DNA from: Pseudidiomarina planktonica
GTDB lineage: Bacteria > Pseudomonadota > Gammaproteobacteria > Enterobacterales > Alteromonadaceae
Assembly: GCF_900177775.1 (NCBI RefSeq)
Contig: NZ_FXWH01000001.1
Location: 1,364,001-1,428,000 of the forward strand
Length of the DNA: 64,000 bases
Reading direction: 5' to 3'
Numbering within the stretch: position 1 is the first letter of the stretch; each line of letters opens with the position of its first letter. Below, in pieces: positions 36,338 to 45,337 of the stretch. Below the pieces are notes generated by a model that did no database searches, had not been told where the DNA came from, and was given only the letters and a program-made list of their open reading frames with translations. The position numbers and the translations under genes are program-made.

Positions 36338-36366
36338 ATTATAGCGAAGCTGGAGGCTGCTGTATT
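36338..36366 (-). promoter_or_regulatory. Probable promoter of rlmKL
   Basis: On the minus strand a perfect TATAAT (36343-36338) lies 35 bases before the rlmKL ATG. The hexamer 17 bases upstream is AATACA, which matches the -35 consensus at only three positions. The -10 sits between inverted arms CGCTA and TAGCG. Confidence 0.45.
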
Positions 36367-36438
36367 GTCGAAACTGCTGGTTATTTCAGCGCTTGAACCG
36401 CTTTTGGGCAATTAATCACCGAATAACAAAATAAGGGC

Positions 36439-36467
36439 TTGCGCTTCGGCAGGGTCTTCTTTAATAT
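36439..36467 (+). promoter_or_regulatory. Promoter of tRNA-fMet with GC-rich discriminator
   Basis: TTGCGC (36439-36444) and TAATAT (36462-36467) are 17 bases apart and lie just before the tRNA. The bases after the -10 are GCGCCTC, a GC-rich discriminator of the type found in stringently controlled stable-RNA promoters. The predicted transcript would start about eight bases before the mature tRNA. Confidence 0.7.
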
Positions 36468-36481
36468 GCGCCTCACTCGGA

Positions 36482-36558
<77 letters not shown>

Positions 36559-36597
36559 ATCCGAGAATTAGTTTCAATCCAAGATCTCCTAAGTAAT

Positions 36598-38418
36598 CTA
36601 TTTAATTTCCCAGAATTTATTTAATTGACTGTTGTAGCCCTGTTCGCCAAGGCTTTTCAAATAGTCAGCCAGAATCGAACGAATCTCTGCAGTGCCCTCG
36701 TAAACCGTCAGTGAACCATCAAGCTCGGGAAAGCCACCGCCCCCAGTTGCCCTATAGTTATTGGTAACCACCAGGAACATCTGATCTTTGTTAATCGGCT
36801 GGCCCTTAAAGCGCACGTTTGCCACTCGGCCTGCATGTTCAGCTACCAGCTGACCACTATAGTCGTACCTTGGCTGTGCCTGAGTATCAATGCTATAGGT
36901 AAGCCCATAAAGCGTATCGAAGTTATAGCTGGCAAAACCTTGGGTTACCCAACCTCGCAGGTTTGAATCCGAGCCACCAGATTGAACAGCCTGAGCTGAC
37001 ATTTCCAACCACTCGATAACCTGTGCCCCTGAAAGTTTCACTACTTGCAGCGTGTTTGGATACGGGTATACATCAGCCAAATCACCTAAGGTAAGCTCTC
37101 CGGCTGGAATATCTGTATACGAGTCATTGGTACCCAATCCCGCCCGAAAAGGCGCTGCGGCGCTCAGCAACGGCAAATTTTGTGGTATTAAGCCTTGCTG
37201 TTGTAAGTTTTCGGCAAACCACAGCTGCGCTTGTTGCACAAACTGAACGCCGTGGGTTGGCTGCACCCTGGCAAGTTCGTTTGAAAGCCGCTGTTGCGTG
37301 TGGCCGATAGGCTGCTGCAAATAGTTTTTAGTGTCAGCGTGTGTGTTAGCTACCAATTCTTTAATCACCGGGTTTTCTGCGGTGGAAATAGGCATCACCT
37401 GAACCTGATTGTTCATTACCTGCCACCGCCCTGCCTGACGCTGAAGCTGCAAATCAATAACCCCTAGGTGACTGCCAAAAGCGCCCGGTTGAACTGCGGG
37501 GATACCGCGAATAAGTCCGGCTTTATTATCAATCCAGGGAATATTGTCGTAACGGCTGTCGCCAGGAAATACACGATGTTGGTGACCAAACAGAATAGCG
37601 TCAATGCCAGTTACCCCGGCTAACTGATAAACGGCTTGCTCAGCGCCATAAGTATTACGCCGTTTAAAGTCGATACCTGAGTGCGCCACAGCAACAATAA
37701 TATCTGCGCCCTGTTGTTTAAGTTGTTCAATGTTTTCACGCGCACTGGTCACTATGTCCTGAACTTGTACCTGACCGGCCAAATGCTGCTTATCCCACAC
37801 CATAATTTGTGGTGGTAAAACTCCGAAAAAACCAATATTTATGCGATGTGATTTACCATTTTCGTCTTTCAATTCGCGCGTTAATACGGTGTTTTTACTT
37901 AGCCAGGAGTAGTCAGCATCATCGCGATTTAACACCGCGAGGTTACTGCTGATAATCGGAAACTCAGCCGCCGCATAGGTAGCTCTTAAAAACTCCAAGC
38001 CAAAGTTAAACTCATGATTACCCAGATTAGCAAGGTCATAATTCATAGCGTTTAAAGCAGCTATAATCGGATGTGGATTACTCTGCAAGCCTGCTGCACC
38101 GTTAGCGGCCACATAGTCACCCAAGGGACTGCCTTGAATAAGGTCGCCATTATCAATCAGTACCGCCTGCGGATGCTCTTTACGCGCGGCTTCAATAACG
38201 GCAGCGGTATGAGAAAAACCATAGTTAGCGTGTGATTCGTTCTGAAAGTAATCATAGCCCAACATATAGGCATGAATATCGCTGGTTTCCAGCAATCGCA
38301 GAGTAATGGTAGGTGCTTCGGCTGGGGTGATCATCGTCTCGCCCCCGGTAGATTCAATGGTTGGTGACTGACATGAAATTAAAAACAGTACGCTCGAGAC
38401 TAACCAAAATCTAGACAT
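36598..38418 (-). CDS. cpdB: CpdB-like 2',3'-cyclic nucleotide phosphodiesterase/3'-nucleotidase, lipoprotein
   Basis: A 606-residue calcineurin-type phosphoesterase of the UshA/CpdB family. The metal-site motifs are ETSDIHAY, DNGDLIQGSPLGDY, NLGNHEFNFG, AVAHSGID and FGHQHRVFPGD in the first 300 residues; the C-terminal substrate domain includes TNNYRATGGGGFP. The DxY spacing in DIHAYMLGYDYF fits CpdB better than UshA. Unlike E. coli CpdB it has a lipoprotein signal (WLVSSVLFLISC, Cys16), so the enzyme is anchored, probably to the outer membrane. The ATG at 38418 was chosen because it gives this signal. It would salvage extracellular nucleotides. It lies 16 bases after zapC on the same strand. 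Confidence 0.9.
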   Translation of the reverse strand: MSRFWLVSSVLFLISCQSPTIESTGGETMITPAEAPTITLRLLETSDIHAYMLGYDYFQNESHANYGFSHTAAVIEAARKEHPQAVLIDNGDLIQGSPLGDYVAANGAAGLQSNPHPIIAALNAMNYDLANLGNHEFNFGLEFLRATYAAAEFPIISSNLAVLNRDDADYSWLSKNTVLTRELKDENGKSHRINIGFFGVLPPQIMVWDKQHLAGQVQVQDIVTSARENIEQLKQQGADIIVAVAHSGIDFKRRNTYGAEQAVYQLAGVTGIDAILFGHQHRVFPGDSRYDNIPWIDNKAGLIRGIPAVQPGAFGSHLGVIDLQLQRQAGRWQVMNNQVQVMPISTAENPVIKELVANTHADTKNYLQQPIGHTQQRLSNELARVQPTHGVQFVQQAQLWFAENLQQQGLIPQNLPLLSAAAPFRAGLGTNDSYTDIPAGELTLGDLADVYPYPNTLQVVKLSGAQVIEWLEMSAQAVQSGGSDSNLRGWVTQGFASYNFDTLYGLTYSIDTQAQPRYDYSGQLVAEHAGRVANVRFKGQPINKDQMFLVVTNNYRATGGGGFPELDGSLTVYEGTAEIRSILADYLKSLGEQGYNSQLNKFWEIK

Positions 38419-38434
38419 AACCTGAACTCGTGTG

Positions 38435-38983
38435 TCAGGCAGTATGTTGCTGACTGTAAGAATTGTCGGATACTGGATCAATAGTACTAGGCTGCAAACG
38501 ATTTAATAGCACTTTGACGGTATCAAACTGTTTGAGCGTTTTAATATCAGAAACCGCCATTTCCCGATCCAATAACATGCATACGGCAAACTCGTCGTCG
38601 CTATCAACTATATAAAATAACCCCTTGGTAAAACCTGAGTTAAGTTCACACAGCTTTTTATCGGCCGGCAATTGGTTCGTTTCAGACTGTTGAAAATGCC
38701 AGCTTTGTGGCATTTGCGGGCGACCAAATCGTAACCATGCGGCAGCATTAAGAGCTGTTGCCATGACAGTTACAGGAGGAATTTGATCAAAAGATTCAAG
38801 ATAATCAAATGCGTGCTGAAATTGCTGCGCGTCGTCACAATCAAACGGGAAATCCCCTTCAACCATGGCTACCAGTTTACTGGCTTTGTATGGCACGTGA
38901 TGCACTAGTTCTTCGCTTAACACCACGGTTAAGCGTTCAATGCTCTCGTTGTATTGCCAAAACCATTGATCTGAAGCGCGCAC
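38435..38983 (-). CDS. zapC: Cell division protein ZapC
   Basis: A 182-residue cytoplasmic FtsZ-associated protein. It matches E. coli ZapC through the central block NAAAWLRFGRPQMPQSWHF and the C-terminal end KVLLNRLQPSTID. ZapC promotes lateral association of FtsZ filaments at the division ring. The start is GTG (38981-38983) with AAGGA six bases upstream; no ATG gives a sensible alternative. As in E. coli it directly follows pyrD. The 20-residue tail rich in Ser/Gln is variable. Confidence 0.88.
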   Translation of the reverse strand: MRASDQWFWQYNESIERLTVVLSEELVHHVPYKASKLVAMVEGDFPFDCDDAQQFQHAFDYLESFDQIPPVTVMATALNAAAWLRFGRPQMPQSWHFQQSETNQLPADKKLCELNSGFTKGLFYIVDSDDEFAVCMLLDREMAVSDIKTLKQFDTVKVLLNRLQPSTIDPVSDNSYSQQHTA

Positions 38984-39035
38984 AACATTTCCTTATTGTT
39001 TTTGTGCAAAATAAGTTACTCGAAAACAACTGGTA

Positions 39036-40043
39036 TTACAAGTGTTCAACAACTTCTTTCACTAACCCGGGGCCATGATAAATAAAGCCCGTATAAACCT
39101 GCACTAAACTGGCACCCGCAGCTAATTTTTCTTGTGCGCGTTCAGCAGAATTAATGCCGCCCACCGCAATAATAGGAATGCGCCCCTGCAATACTTTAGC
39201 TAACTCTTGTACCACATGAGTACTCGCCTTGTGCAATATAGCTCCACTTAATCCACCTGCTTCATCAGCATGTTCTAAACCTTCAACTGCATCACGATTT
39301 AAGGTGGTGTTGGTGGCAATAACACCATCAATTTTGGCGGTTAGCAAAGCTTCGGCCATTTGTTGAATTTCGATCTGACTCAAATCTGGTGCAATCTTCA
39401 CTACCAGCGGAACATAGCGCTTATGACTTGTGGCTAATTCCTGTTGTAAATCTTTCAACTGTTGAAGCAAAGACACCAGCGCATCACCGTGTTGTAGATT
39501 ACGCAAACCCGGTGTGTTCGGTGACGATATATTGACCGTAATATAGGACGCGAACGCATACACCTTACGCATACAAGTTAAATAGTCATTAACTGCCTGC
39601 TCTTCCGGAGTATCTTTATTCTTACCAATGTTAATGCCAAGTACACCGTCAAACTTCGCTTTCTGTACTTGCTCAACCAGATAGTCCACGCCCTTGTTAT
39701 TGAAACCCATGCGATTAATCAGTGCTTCTCGCTCGGGAATACGAAACATACGTGGTTGTGGGTTGCCCGGTTGTGGCAACGGCGTCACCGTACCCACTTC
39801 AATAAAGCCAAAGCCCATTTGCGCAAAGGCTTCAATACATTCCGCGTTTTTGTCCAGGCCGGCAGCTAACCCCACCGCATTTGGAAATTCGATTCCCATA
39901 ACGGTAACTGGTTTTGCTGGCACTTGTTGGCGCCAGAACATAGCCAGCGGCGTACGAGCATAACGCTGCAATAACTTTAGGGTAAAGTCATGGGACCATT
40001 CAGCATCCTTGCTGAACAACCACTTGCGCACCAGTTTATACAT
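39036..40043 (-). CDS. pyrD: Dihydroorotate dehydrogenase, quinone type (class 2)
   Basis: A 335-residue FMN enzyme that oxidises dihydroorotate to orotate and passes electrons to quinone at the inner membrane. The class-2 N-terminal helical extension ([21 protein letters not shown]) mediates membrane binding. Other motifs are [28 protein letters not shown], and [14 protein letters not shown] with the catalytic-base serine. The glycine-rich phosphate site [13 protein letters not shown] lies near the end. The gene starts one base after the gdhB stop, so it depends on the gdhB transcript or an internal promoter. Confidence 0.98.
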   Translation of the reverse strand: MYKLVRKWLFSKDAEWSHDFTLKLLQRYARTPLAMFWRQQVPAKPVTVMGIEFPNAVGLAAGLDKNAECIEAFAQMGFGFIEVGTVTPLPQPGNPQPRMFRIPEREALINRMGFNNKGVDYLVEQVQKAKFDGVLGINIGKNKDTPEEQAVNDYLTCMRKVYAFASYITVNISSPNTPGLRNLQHGDALVSLLQQLKDLQQELATSHKRYVPLVVKIAPDLSQIEIQQMAEALLTAKIDGVIATNTTLNRDAVEGLEHADEAGGLSGAILHKASTHVVQELAKVLQGRIPIIAVGGINSAERAQEKLAAGASLVQVYTGFIYHGPGLVKEVVEHL

Positions 40044-40044
40044 A

Positions 40045-43000
40045 TTACTTGGTAGCGCAGTTATGGCTTAGCAACATCAGTTCACGCAGCGCCACAGAGA
40101 ACTTGGCAAACTCGTGACTCTTCGACGTGCGGAAGTCGGACAACATATGCTGCCAGCGTTCCAGGAACTGTTCGTTGTCGGTAATCCAGGAGTCCAGCAT
40201 AACTTCGGCGTCTTTCTCGTCCTCAGCAAACCGCAATACCACCAGGGTTAATGCGCGTTGCTGCCAATCAAGTTCTTCGCGGAAAGCTGCCCGGGCCAAT
40301 GCTTGCCAATGGTTTGCAACCGGCTGGCTGTTAATTTGATCCAGGAACCAATGCAGTGAAATTCGAGCACCAAGTTTAAAGTACAAGTGGCCCACAGTGT
40401 CCAGCTTACGACCGGTTTCATGCGACACTTCAGCAATATCCATTGCCGAGAAGACGCTGCTTAGAATACCAACCTGGCCGGCTAATTCTTTCGGCGCGCC
40501 TTTCTCTATGTAACCATCAATGGCGTCTTGCATGCCTTTACGCTCGCTTTCAACCAAGTAGTTAAGCACGTTTTTGCGTAAATCATCAAAGGCCGCTTTA
40601 TAGAAATCCAGATATTCCTGAATACCGTTCAAGCTTGGATTACGGTGACGCAGGAACCAGCGCGTTGCCCGACGCACCATGCGGCGGATCTGGAACAACA
40701 TCTGGTTTTGCAGCTCAGCAGGCATTTTGTTGTTGCTGGCTTCAATTTGATCCATCAAACCGCGTACGTTGAAACATTCGCGAGCAACCACATAAGCAGA
40801 GGCAACTTCGGCCACAGATGCGCCGGTAGCGTCTTGTTTACGGTGGACAAAGTTAGGCCCCATATCGTTAACCATGTTGTTGGCTAAGCGAGTGGCAATA
40901 ATTTGTGAACGCAGTGGGTGAGATTCCATGGCCTCTGAGAATTCATTTCTCAGTAGTTCAGGAAATGCGCCAACCAGCAAACGACCGTGGAAAGGATCGT
41001 TAACAATAGCTTCATCTACCAACTGTTCTTTCAGAACCATTTTGCCGTAGGCGGTAATTACGGCCATTTCAGGACGGGTTAAACCTTTCCCTGAGGCCTG
41101 ACGTTCGGCTAAGTCGTCATCATCCGGCAAGAACTCCAGGGCACGGTTTAACTGGCCTTCGCGCTCCAAGTGATGAATAAAGCGTTGCATCTCTTTAATC
41201 TGATCCGGGCCACGCATAAGCGTTACCGAAATCGACTGCGACTGACGACGGCAGTCTTTCAATACAATCTCAGCCACGTCATCGGTCATTTCATACAGTA
41301 ACTTGTCGCGTTGTTTACGCGTTAAGTCACCGGCATTAACCGCGCCGTTAAGCAAAATCTTAATATTTACTTCGTTATCTGAACAGTCAACGCCGCCCAC
41401 GTTATCAATAGCATCGGTATTAATACGACCGCCACTGCGAGCATATTCAATACGGCCAAGCTGGGTGAAGCCCAGGTTACCGCCCTCGCCCACAACTTTG
41501 GCTTTCAGCTCTTTGCCGTTAATGCGCAATGCATCGTTGGCGCGGTCGCCAACGTCTGAGTCCGTTTCATGAACGCTTTTCACGTAAGTGCCAATACCGC
41601 CGTTCCACAGCAAATCAACTGGCATGCACAAGCAAGCCTTAATTAATTCGGCCGGGTTCATCGATTTTTTGGTTGTGCCCAGCATTTTCTTCATTTCAGG
41701 CGTTAGCTCAATAGATTTAGCGCTACGCTTGAAGATGCCGCCACCAGCAGAAATCAGCTCTTGATTGTAATCTTCCCAGCTCGAACGTGGTAACGCGAAT
41801 AAGCGCTCGCGCTCTTTGAACGATGATGCCGCATCCGGGTTAGGATCAATGAATATGTGCATGTGGTTAAAGGCGGCTTGCAAACGAATGTGCTTCGACA
41901 ACAACATGCCGTTACCAAATACATCGCCAGCCATATCACCTACACCAACTGCGGTGAAATCAGTGGTCTGGCAATCAATTCCCATTTCACGGAAGTGACG
42001 CTTAACAGATTCCCAGGCGCCACGAGCAGTGATGGCCATTTTCTTATGGTCATAACCTACAGAGCCACCAGAGGCAAAGGCATCGCCCAGCCAGAAGTTG
42101 TATTCGTTGGAAATAGCGTTGGCGATATCTGAGAAGGTTGCCGTACCTTTATCGGCAGCAACTACCAGATAGGTGTCGTCTTCATCGTGACGTACCACAT
42201 TTTCCGGATGCACAACTTCGTTGTTCACGATGTTGTCAGTGATATCCAGCAACGCGCGAATAAAGGTGCGGTAGCACTCTTTGCCTTCCTCAAAGAAAGC
42301 CTCACGCTCTTCCGGTAAGTTCTTACAATAGAAACCACCTTTCGCACCAACCGGAACAATAACGGTGTTCTTCACCTGCTGAGCTTTTACCAAACCTAAC
42401 ACTTCGGTACGGAAATCTTCGCGGCGATCGGACCAGCGCAAGCCGCCCCGAGCCACTTTACCACCGCGCAAGTGAACACCTTCAACCCGCGGTGAATAAA
42501 CGAATATTTCAAATTTCGGTAATGGCAACGGAATTTCAGGCACCAACTCAGGAAGGATTTTCACTGAAATATAAGGTTTATCCTGACCGTTAGCGTCAGT
42601 TTGGAAGAAGTTAGTGCGCAGCGACGCATTAATTAACTCAACATAACGACGAATAATACGATCGTCATCCAGGTTAGCAACCTGCTCAAGCTCTGCGTTA
42701 ATACGAGTTTCTAAAGCACCAAGCTTCTTCTCAACGCTTTTCACACCTGGCTCAAACTTGGTGTAAAACAGCTTCACCACCAGCTTAGATATCAGCGGAT
42801 ACTTGCTGAAAGTGCTCTCAATGTAGCTCTGGCTGAAAGTAGTACCGATTTGGCGCATGTATTTCGCGAACATACGCAAAATAGTGACCTGGCGGCCAGT
42901 CATGCCGGCGCTCAATACTAAGCGGTTAAAGCCGTCGTCTTCGTAATGGCCTTGCCACACACGGGCAAACGCATCCTGGAAAATATCCCGGGCTTTTTCT

Positions 43001-44880
43001 AAATCTAGTTTCCCTGCTGTATGTAGCATGTGGAAATCAAGGATCCAGGCCACTGAGCCATCTGCAGCTTTGATCTGATACGGGCTTTCACCAATAATGC
43101 GTAAACCGAAGTTTTCCAGCATTGGCAGCACGTCCGACAAATGGATCGGCTGATCTTTGTGGAATAATTTTAATTTAATGTACTTGCTGTCTTCTTTTTC
43201 TTCGCGTGAGCGATAAAACAGCATGCCTAATTTATGATCGTCGTTCAGAGCTTCCAGTTGCGCAATGTCAGCAATGGCTACCGACGGCAGCACTTCTTCT
43301 TTATAAGCACGAGGGAACGCATTCGCGTATTTACTATTTAACGCGTTGGATTTGCCTTCACCGTGGGTGCTACTCAAGATACGCTCAAAGTTATCTTCCC
43401 AGGTACGCGCAGATTCAATTAAATTTTGCTCTAGTTCTTTCACATCAATGTCCTGCACCTGTTCGCCAACACGCACTGTATAGTGAGTTCGGGCTAGCGA
43501 CGATTCTGAAAAATAGGTTGTGAATTCGACTTCACTGTCGGTTTCCAAGGTTCTTGCAAGCAAGCCCTGTGTTTTTTGACGTAAAATGGTGTTGTAACGC
43601 TCTTTAGGTACATACACCATGCAAGACACGAAACGCCCAAAAATATCGCTTCGCAGGAAGGCCCGGGTCATATCGCGCTCTTGCATTTGCAAAACGCCCA
43701 GCCCTACTTCTAGTAGATCATCTTCGTCCGCCTGAACGATTTCGTCACGCGGATAGGTTTCCAGAATATTCAACAAGGCTTTCGCGGCATGCGAGTTCGC
43801 AGCAAAACCCGACTGCTCCATTACCCGCTGCAGCTTCTCACCAACTAACGGAACGTCACGGGCGCTATTGTTGTAGAAGCTTGACGAATACAGGCCAATA
43901 AAGCGGTGTTCACCAATAACTTTGCCGTTTTTGTCGAAGCGCTTAATGCCTATGTAATCACTATGCGCCGGACGGTGTACCCGCGACTTGGAATTCGTTT
44001 TGGTTAACAACAGCAGGCGGTTATTAAAGGTAATGTCGCGTGCCCGCTCCGGCAGAGACGAAATAAGCCGGCTTTGCTTAGACACTGAATTACGCAGTAA
44101 ACCCAGGCTGCTATCGGTAACTTGCTTAATTTCGTAGTCGCCCTCAACAGCTTCTAACGAATAGCAGCGATACCCCATAAGGGTGAAGTTATCTTTCGCT
44201 AACCAGGTTAAAAAGCGGTGCGCTTCGGCTAATTCCTGCTCAGTACCTGGGTAGTTAATGTCTTTCAACTCATCGGCTACTACCATCATTTGCTTACGCA
44301 TGGCCTGCCAATCAGACACCGCCAGCGTAACCTCTTCCATCACCGAGGCTAGTTCTTGCTTTAACTGTTTAATTTCAGCGGCACTGGTTTGACGGTCAAT
44401 TTCAACCAGGAACACCGTATCCACTTCTACATCTTTTCCTTTCGTGCCAGGTTTTAGCAATTCAGTCACCTGATTGCTTTTACGCTTGTGGCTAATAGGT
44501 AGATGTAATAACAAATGCGAAGTGATGCCGAGTCGGGTCAGCGCCATCCGCACTGAATCAACCATAAATGGCATATCAAACTGAATAATTTCAATAATAG
44601 TGTGCGGCGATTCCCAGCCGTGACGGGGTACTTCAGGGTTATAAACCTTAATTAGCGCCTTATCACCCGACTTGTAGCTGTTAAAGCTGTGCCACAACCC
44701 CATGATAGCGCCGTACATGTCGCTATCATTCCGATGACGTAAGTCGTCTGCAGAAATATTTTGATATAGCCGAAGTGCAAAGTCCTGAATCAGACCAGCT
44801 TCTTCTTCAGAAGCCTTTTTCTTAATTAAATCAGAGACTTTTTCCAAAATAACTGGGTGGTTACCATCGCCCAACGACAT
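40045..44880 (-). CDS. gdhB: NAD-specific glutamate dehydrogenase, large 180-kDa type
   Basis: A 1611-residue GDH of the L_180 class, catalysing oxidative deamination of glutamate to 2-oxoglutarate with NAD+. The catalytic core (about 700-1200) has [15 protein letters not shown] and [15 protein letters not shown], with the substrate-binding lysine, then [17 protein letters not shown] and [15 protein letters not shown]. The long N-terminal part holds ACT-like regulatory repeats ([21 protein letters not shown]); the C-terminal 400 residues are helical. In marine amino-acid users this enzyme feeds glutamate carbon to the TCA cycle. Its stop is one base from pyrD. The upstream space has a 12-base perfect palindrome that may be an operator. 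Confidence 0.97.
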   Translation of the reverse strand: MSLGDGNHPVILEKVSDLIKKKASEEEAGLIQDFALRLYQNISADDLRHRNDSDMYGAIMGLWHSFNSYKSGDKALIKVYNPEVPRHGWESPHTIIEIIQFDMPFMVDSVRMALTRLGITSHLLLHLPISHKRKSNQVTELLKPGTKGKDVEVDTVFLVEIDRQTSAAEIKQLKQELASVMEEVTLAVSDWQAMRKQMMVVADELKDINYPGTEQELAEAHRFLTWLAKDNFTLMGYRCYSLEAVEGDYEIKQVTDSSLGLLRNSVSKQSRLISSLPERARDITFNNRLLLLTKTNSKSRVHRPAHSDYIGIKRFDKNGKVIGEHRFIGLYSSSFYNNSARDVPLVGEKLQRVMEQSGFAANSHAAKALLNILETYPRDEIVQADEDDLLEVGLGVLQMQERDMTRAFLRSDIFGRFVSCMVYVPKERYNTILRQKTQGLLARTLETDSEVEFTTYFSESSLARTHYTVRVGEQVQDIDVKELEQNLIESARTWEDNFERILSSTHGEGKSNALNSKYANAFPRAYKEEVLPSVAIADIAQLEALNDDHKLGMLFYRSREEKEDSKYIKLKLFHKDQPIHLSDVLPMLENFGLRIIGESPYQIKAADGSVAWILDFHMLHTAGKLDLEKARDIFQDAFARVWQGHYEDDGFNRLVLSAGMTGRQVTILRMFAKYMRQIGTTFSQSYIESTFSKYPLISKLVVKLFYTKFEPGVKSVEKKLGALETRINAELEQVANLDDDRIIRRYVELINASLRTNFFQTDANGQDKPYISVKILPELVPEIPLPLPKFEIFVYSPRVEGVHLRGGKVARGGLRWSDRREDFRTEVLGLVKAQQVKNTVIVPVGAKGGFYCKNLPEEREAFFEEGKECYRTFIRALLDITDNIVNNEVVHPENVVRHDEDDTYLVVAADKGTATFSDIANAISNEYNFWLGDAFASGGSVGYDHKKMAITARGAWESVKRHFREMGIDCQTTDFTAVGVGDMAGDVFGNGMLLSKHIRLQAAFNHMHIFIDPNPDAASSFKERERLFALPRSSWEDYNQELISAGGGIFKRSAKSIELTPEMKKMLGTTKKSMNPAELIKACLCMPVDLLWNGGIGTYVKSVHETDSDVGDRANDALRINGKELKAKVVGEGGNLGFTQLGRIEYARSGGRINTDAIDNVGGVDCSDNEVNIKILLNGAVNAGDLTRKQRDKLLYEMTDDVAEIVLKDCRRQSQSISVTLMRGPDQIKEMQRFIHHLEREGQLNRALEFLPDDDDLAERQASGKGLTRPEMAVITAYGKMVLKEQLVDEAIVNDPFHGRLLVGAFPELLRNEFSEAMESHPLRSQIIATRLANNMVNDMGPNFVHRKQDATGASVAEVASAYVVARECFNVRGLMDQIEASNNKMPAELQNQMLFQIRRMVRRATRWFLRHRNPSLNGIQEYLDFYKAAFDDLRKNVLNYLVESERKGMQDAIDGYIEKGAPKELAGQVGILSSVFSAMDIAEVSHETGRKLDTVGHLYFKLGARISLHWFLDQINSQPVANHWQALARAAFREELDWQQRALTLVVLRFAEDEKDAEVMLDSWITDNEQFLERWQHMLSDFRTSKSHEFAKFSVALRELMLLSHNCATK

Positions 44881-45032
44881 AGTTTATTGTCCTTGCTCGT
44901 TAATTGCGGATTGCAGCGGATGCCTGAGCAGCATCACCGGCATGATCATGCTCATATTGTCGACCATTTATTGTTTATATTCAACGCTTTTGGTGACAAT
45001 AAATAAGAGTTCAGACCAGCCTTAATAAGGCC

Positions 45033-45287
45033 TTACGAATGATTATGACCGCTGACTGCATGAACCTGCTCTAAGCGCAAAAAACGGTCGTTCGCATCAG
45101 TGGTAAGACGGAAGCGCCCATGTATTCCGCTACCGGTGACAAACGGCAGCAATCGCCCCGCAGGGAAGCTAACGCGAATGCCGTCATCGGTTCTCACCAC
45201 AACGTTAAAATACCCCTTACCATAGTAGTTCTGCTGATAATCTGCGTAACTAATATGCAAAGTAAACCAGTAATACTTTTCGGTCAT
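45033..45287 (-). CDS. DUF2835 family small protein
   Basis: An 84-residue soluble protein. The sequence (YYWFTLHISYADYQQNYYGKG, then FPAGRLLPFVTGSGIHGRF) matches the DUF2835 family. It is small, aromatic-rich in the first half and beta-rich, probably PilZ-like or OB-like, but the function is unknown. It lies between pepN (50 bases upstream) and gdhB (152 bases downstream) on the same strand, an order I remember from Shewanella. No signal peptide or metal motif is visible. Confidence 0.8.
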   Translation of the reverse strand: MTEKYYWFTLHISYADYQQNYYGKGYFNVVVRTDDGIRVSFPAGRLLPFVTGSGIHGRFRLTTDANDRFLRLEQVHAVSGHNHS

Positions 45288-45337
45288 GATATTTTTGCCA
45301 CGTCAAACGGACATTCGGGCTTCATAATTATGCAAAG

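Noticed and set aside
36559-36597. Attachment site at the tRNA-fMet 3' end
   Set aside because: No repeated 3' tRNA segment and no integrase nearby; the next gene is a core-type cpdB homologue.
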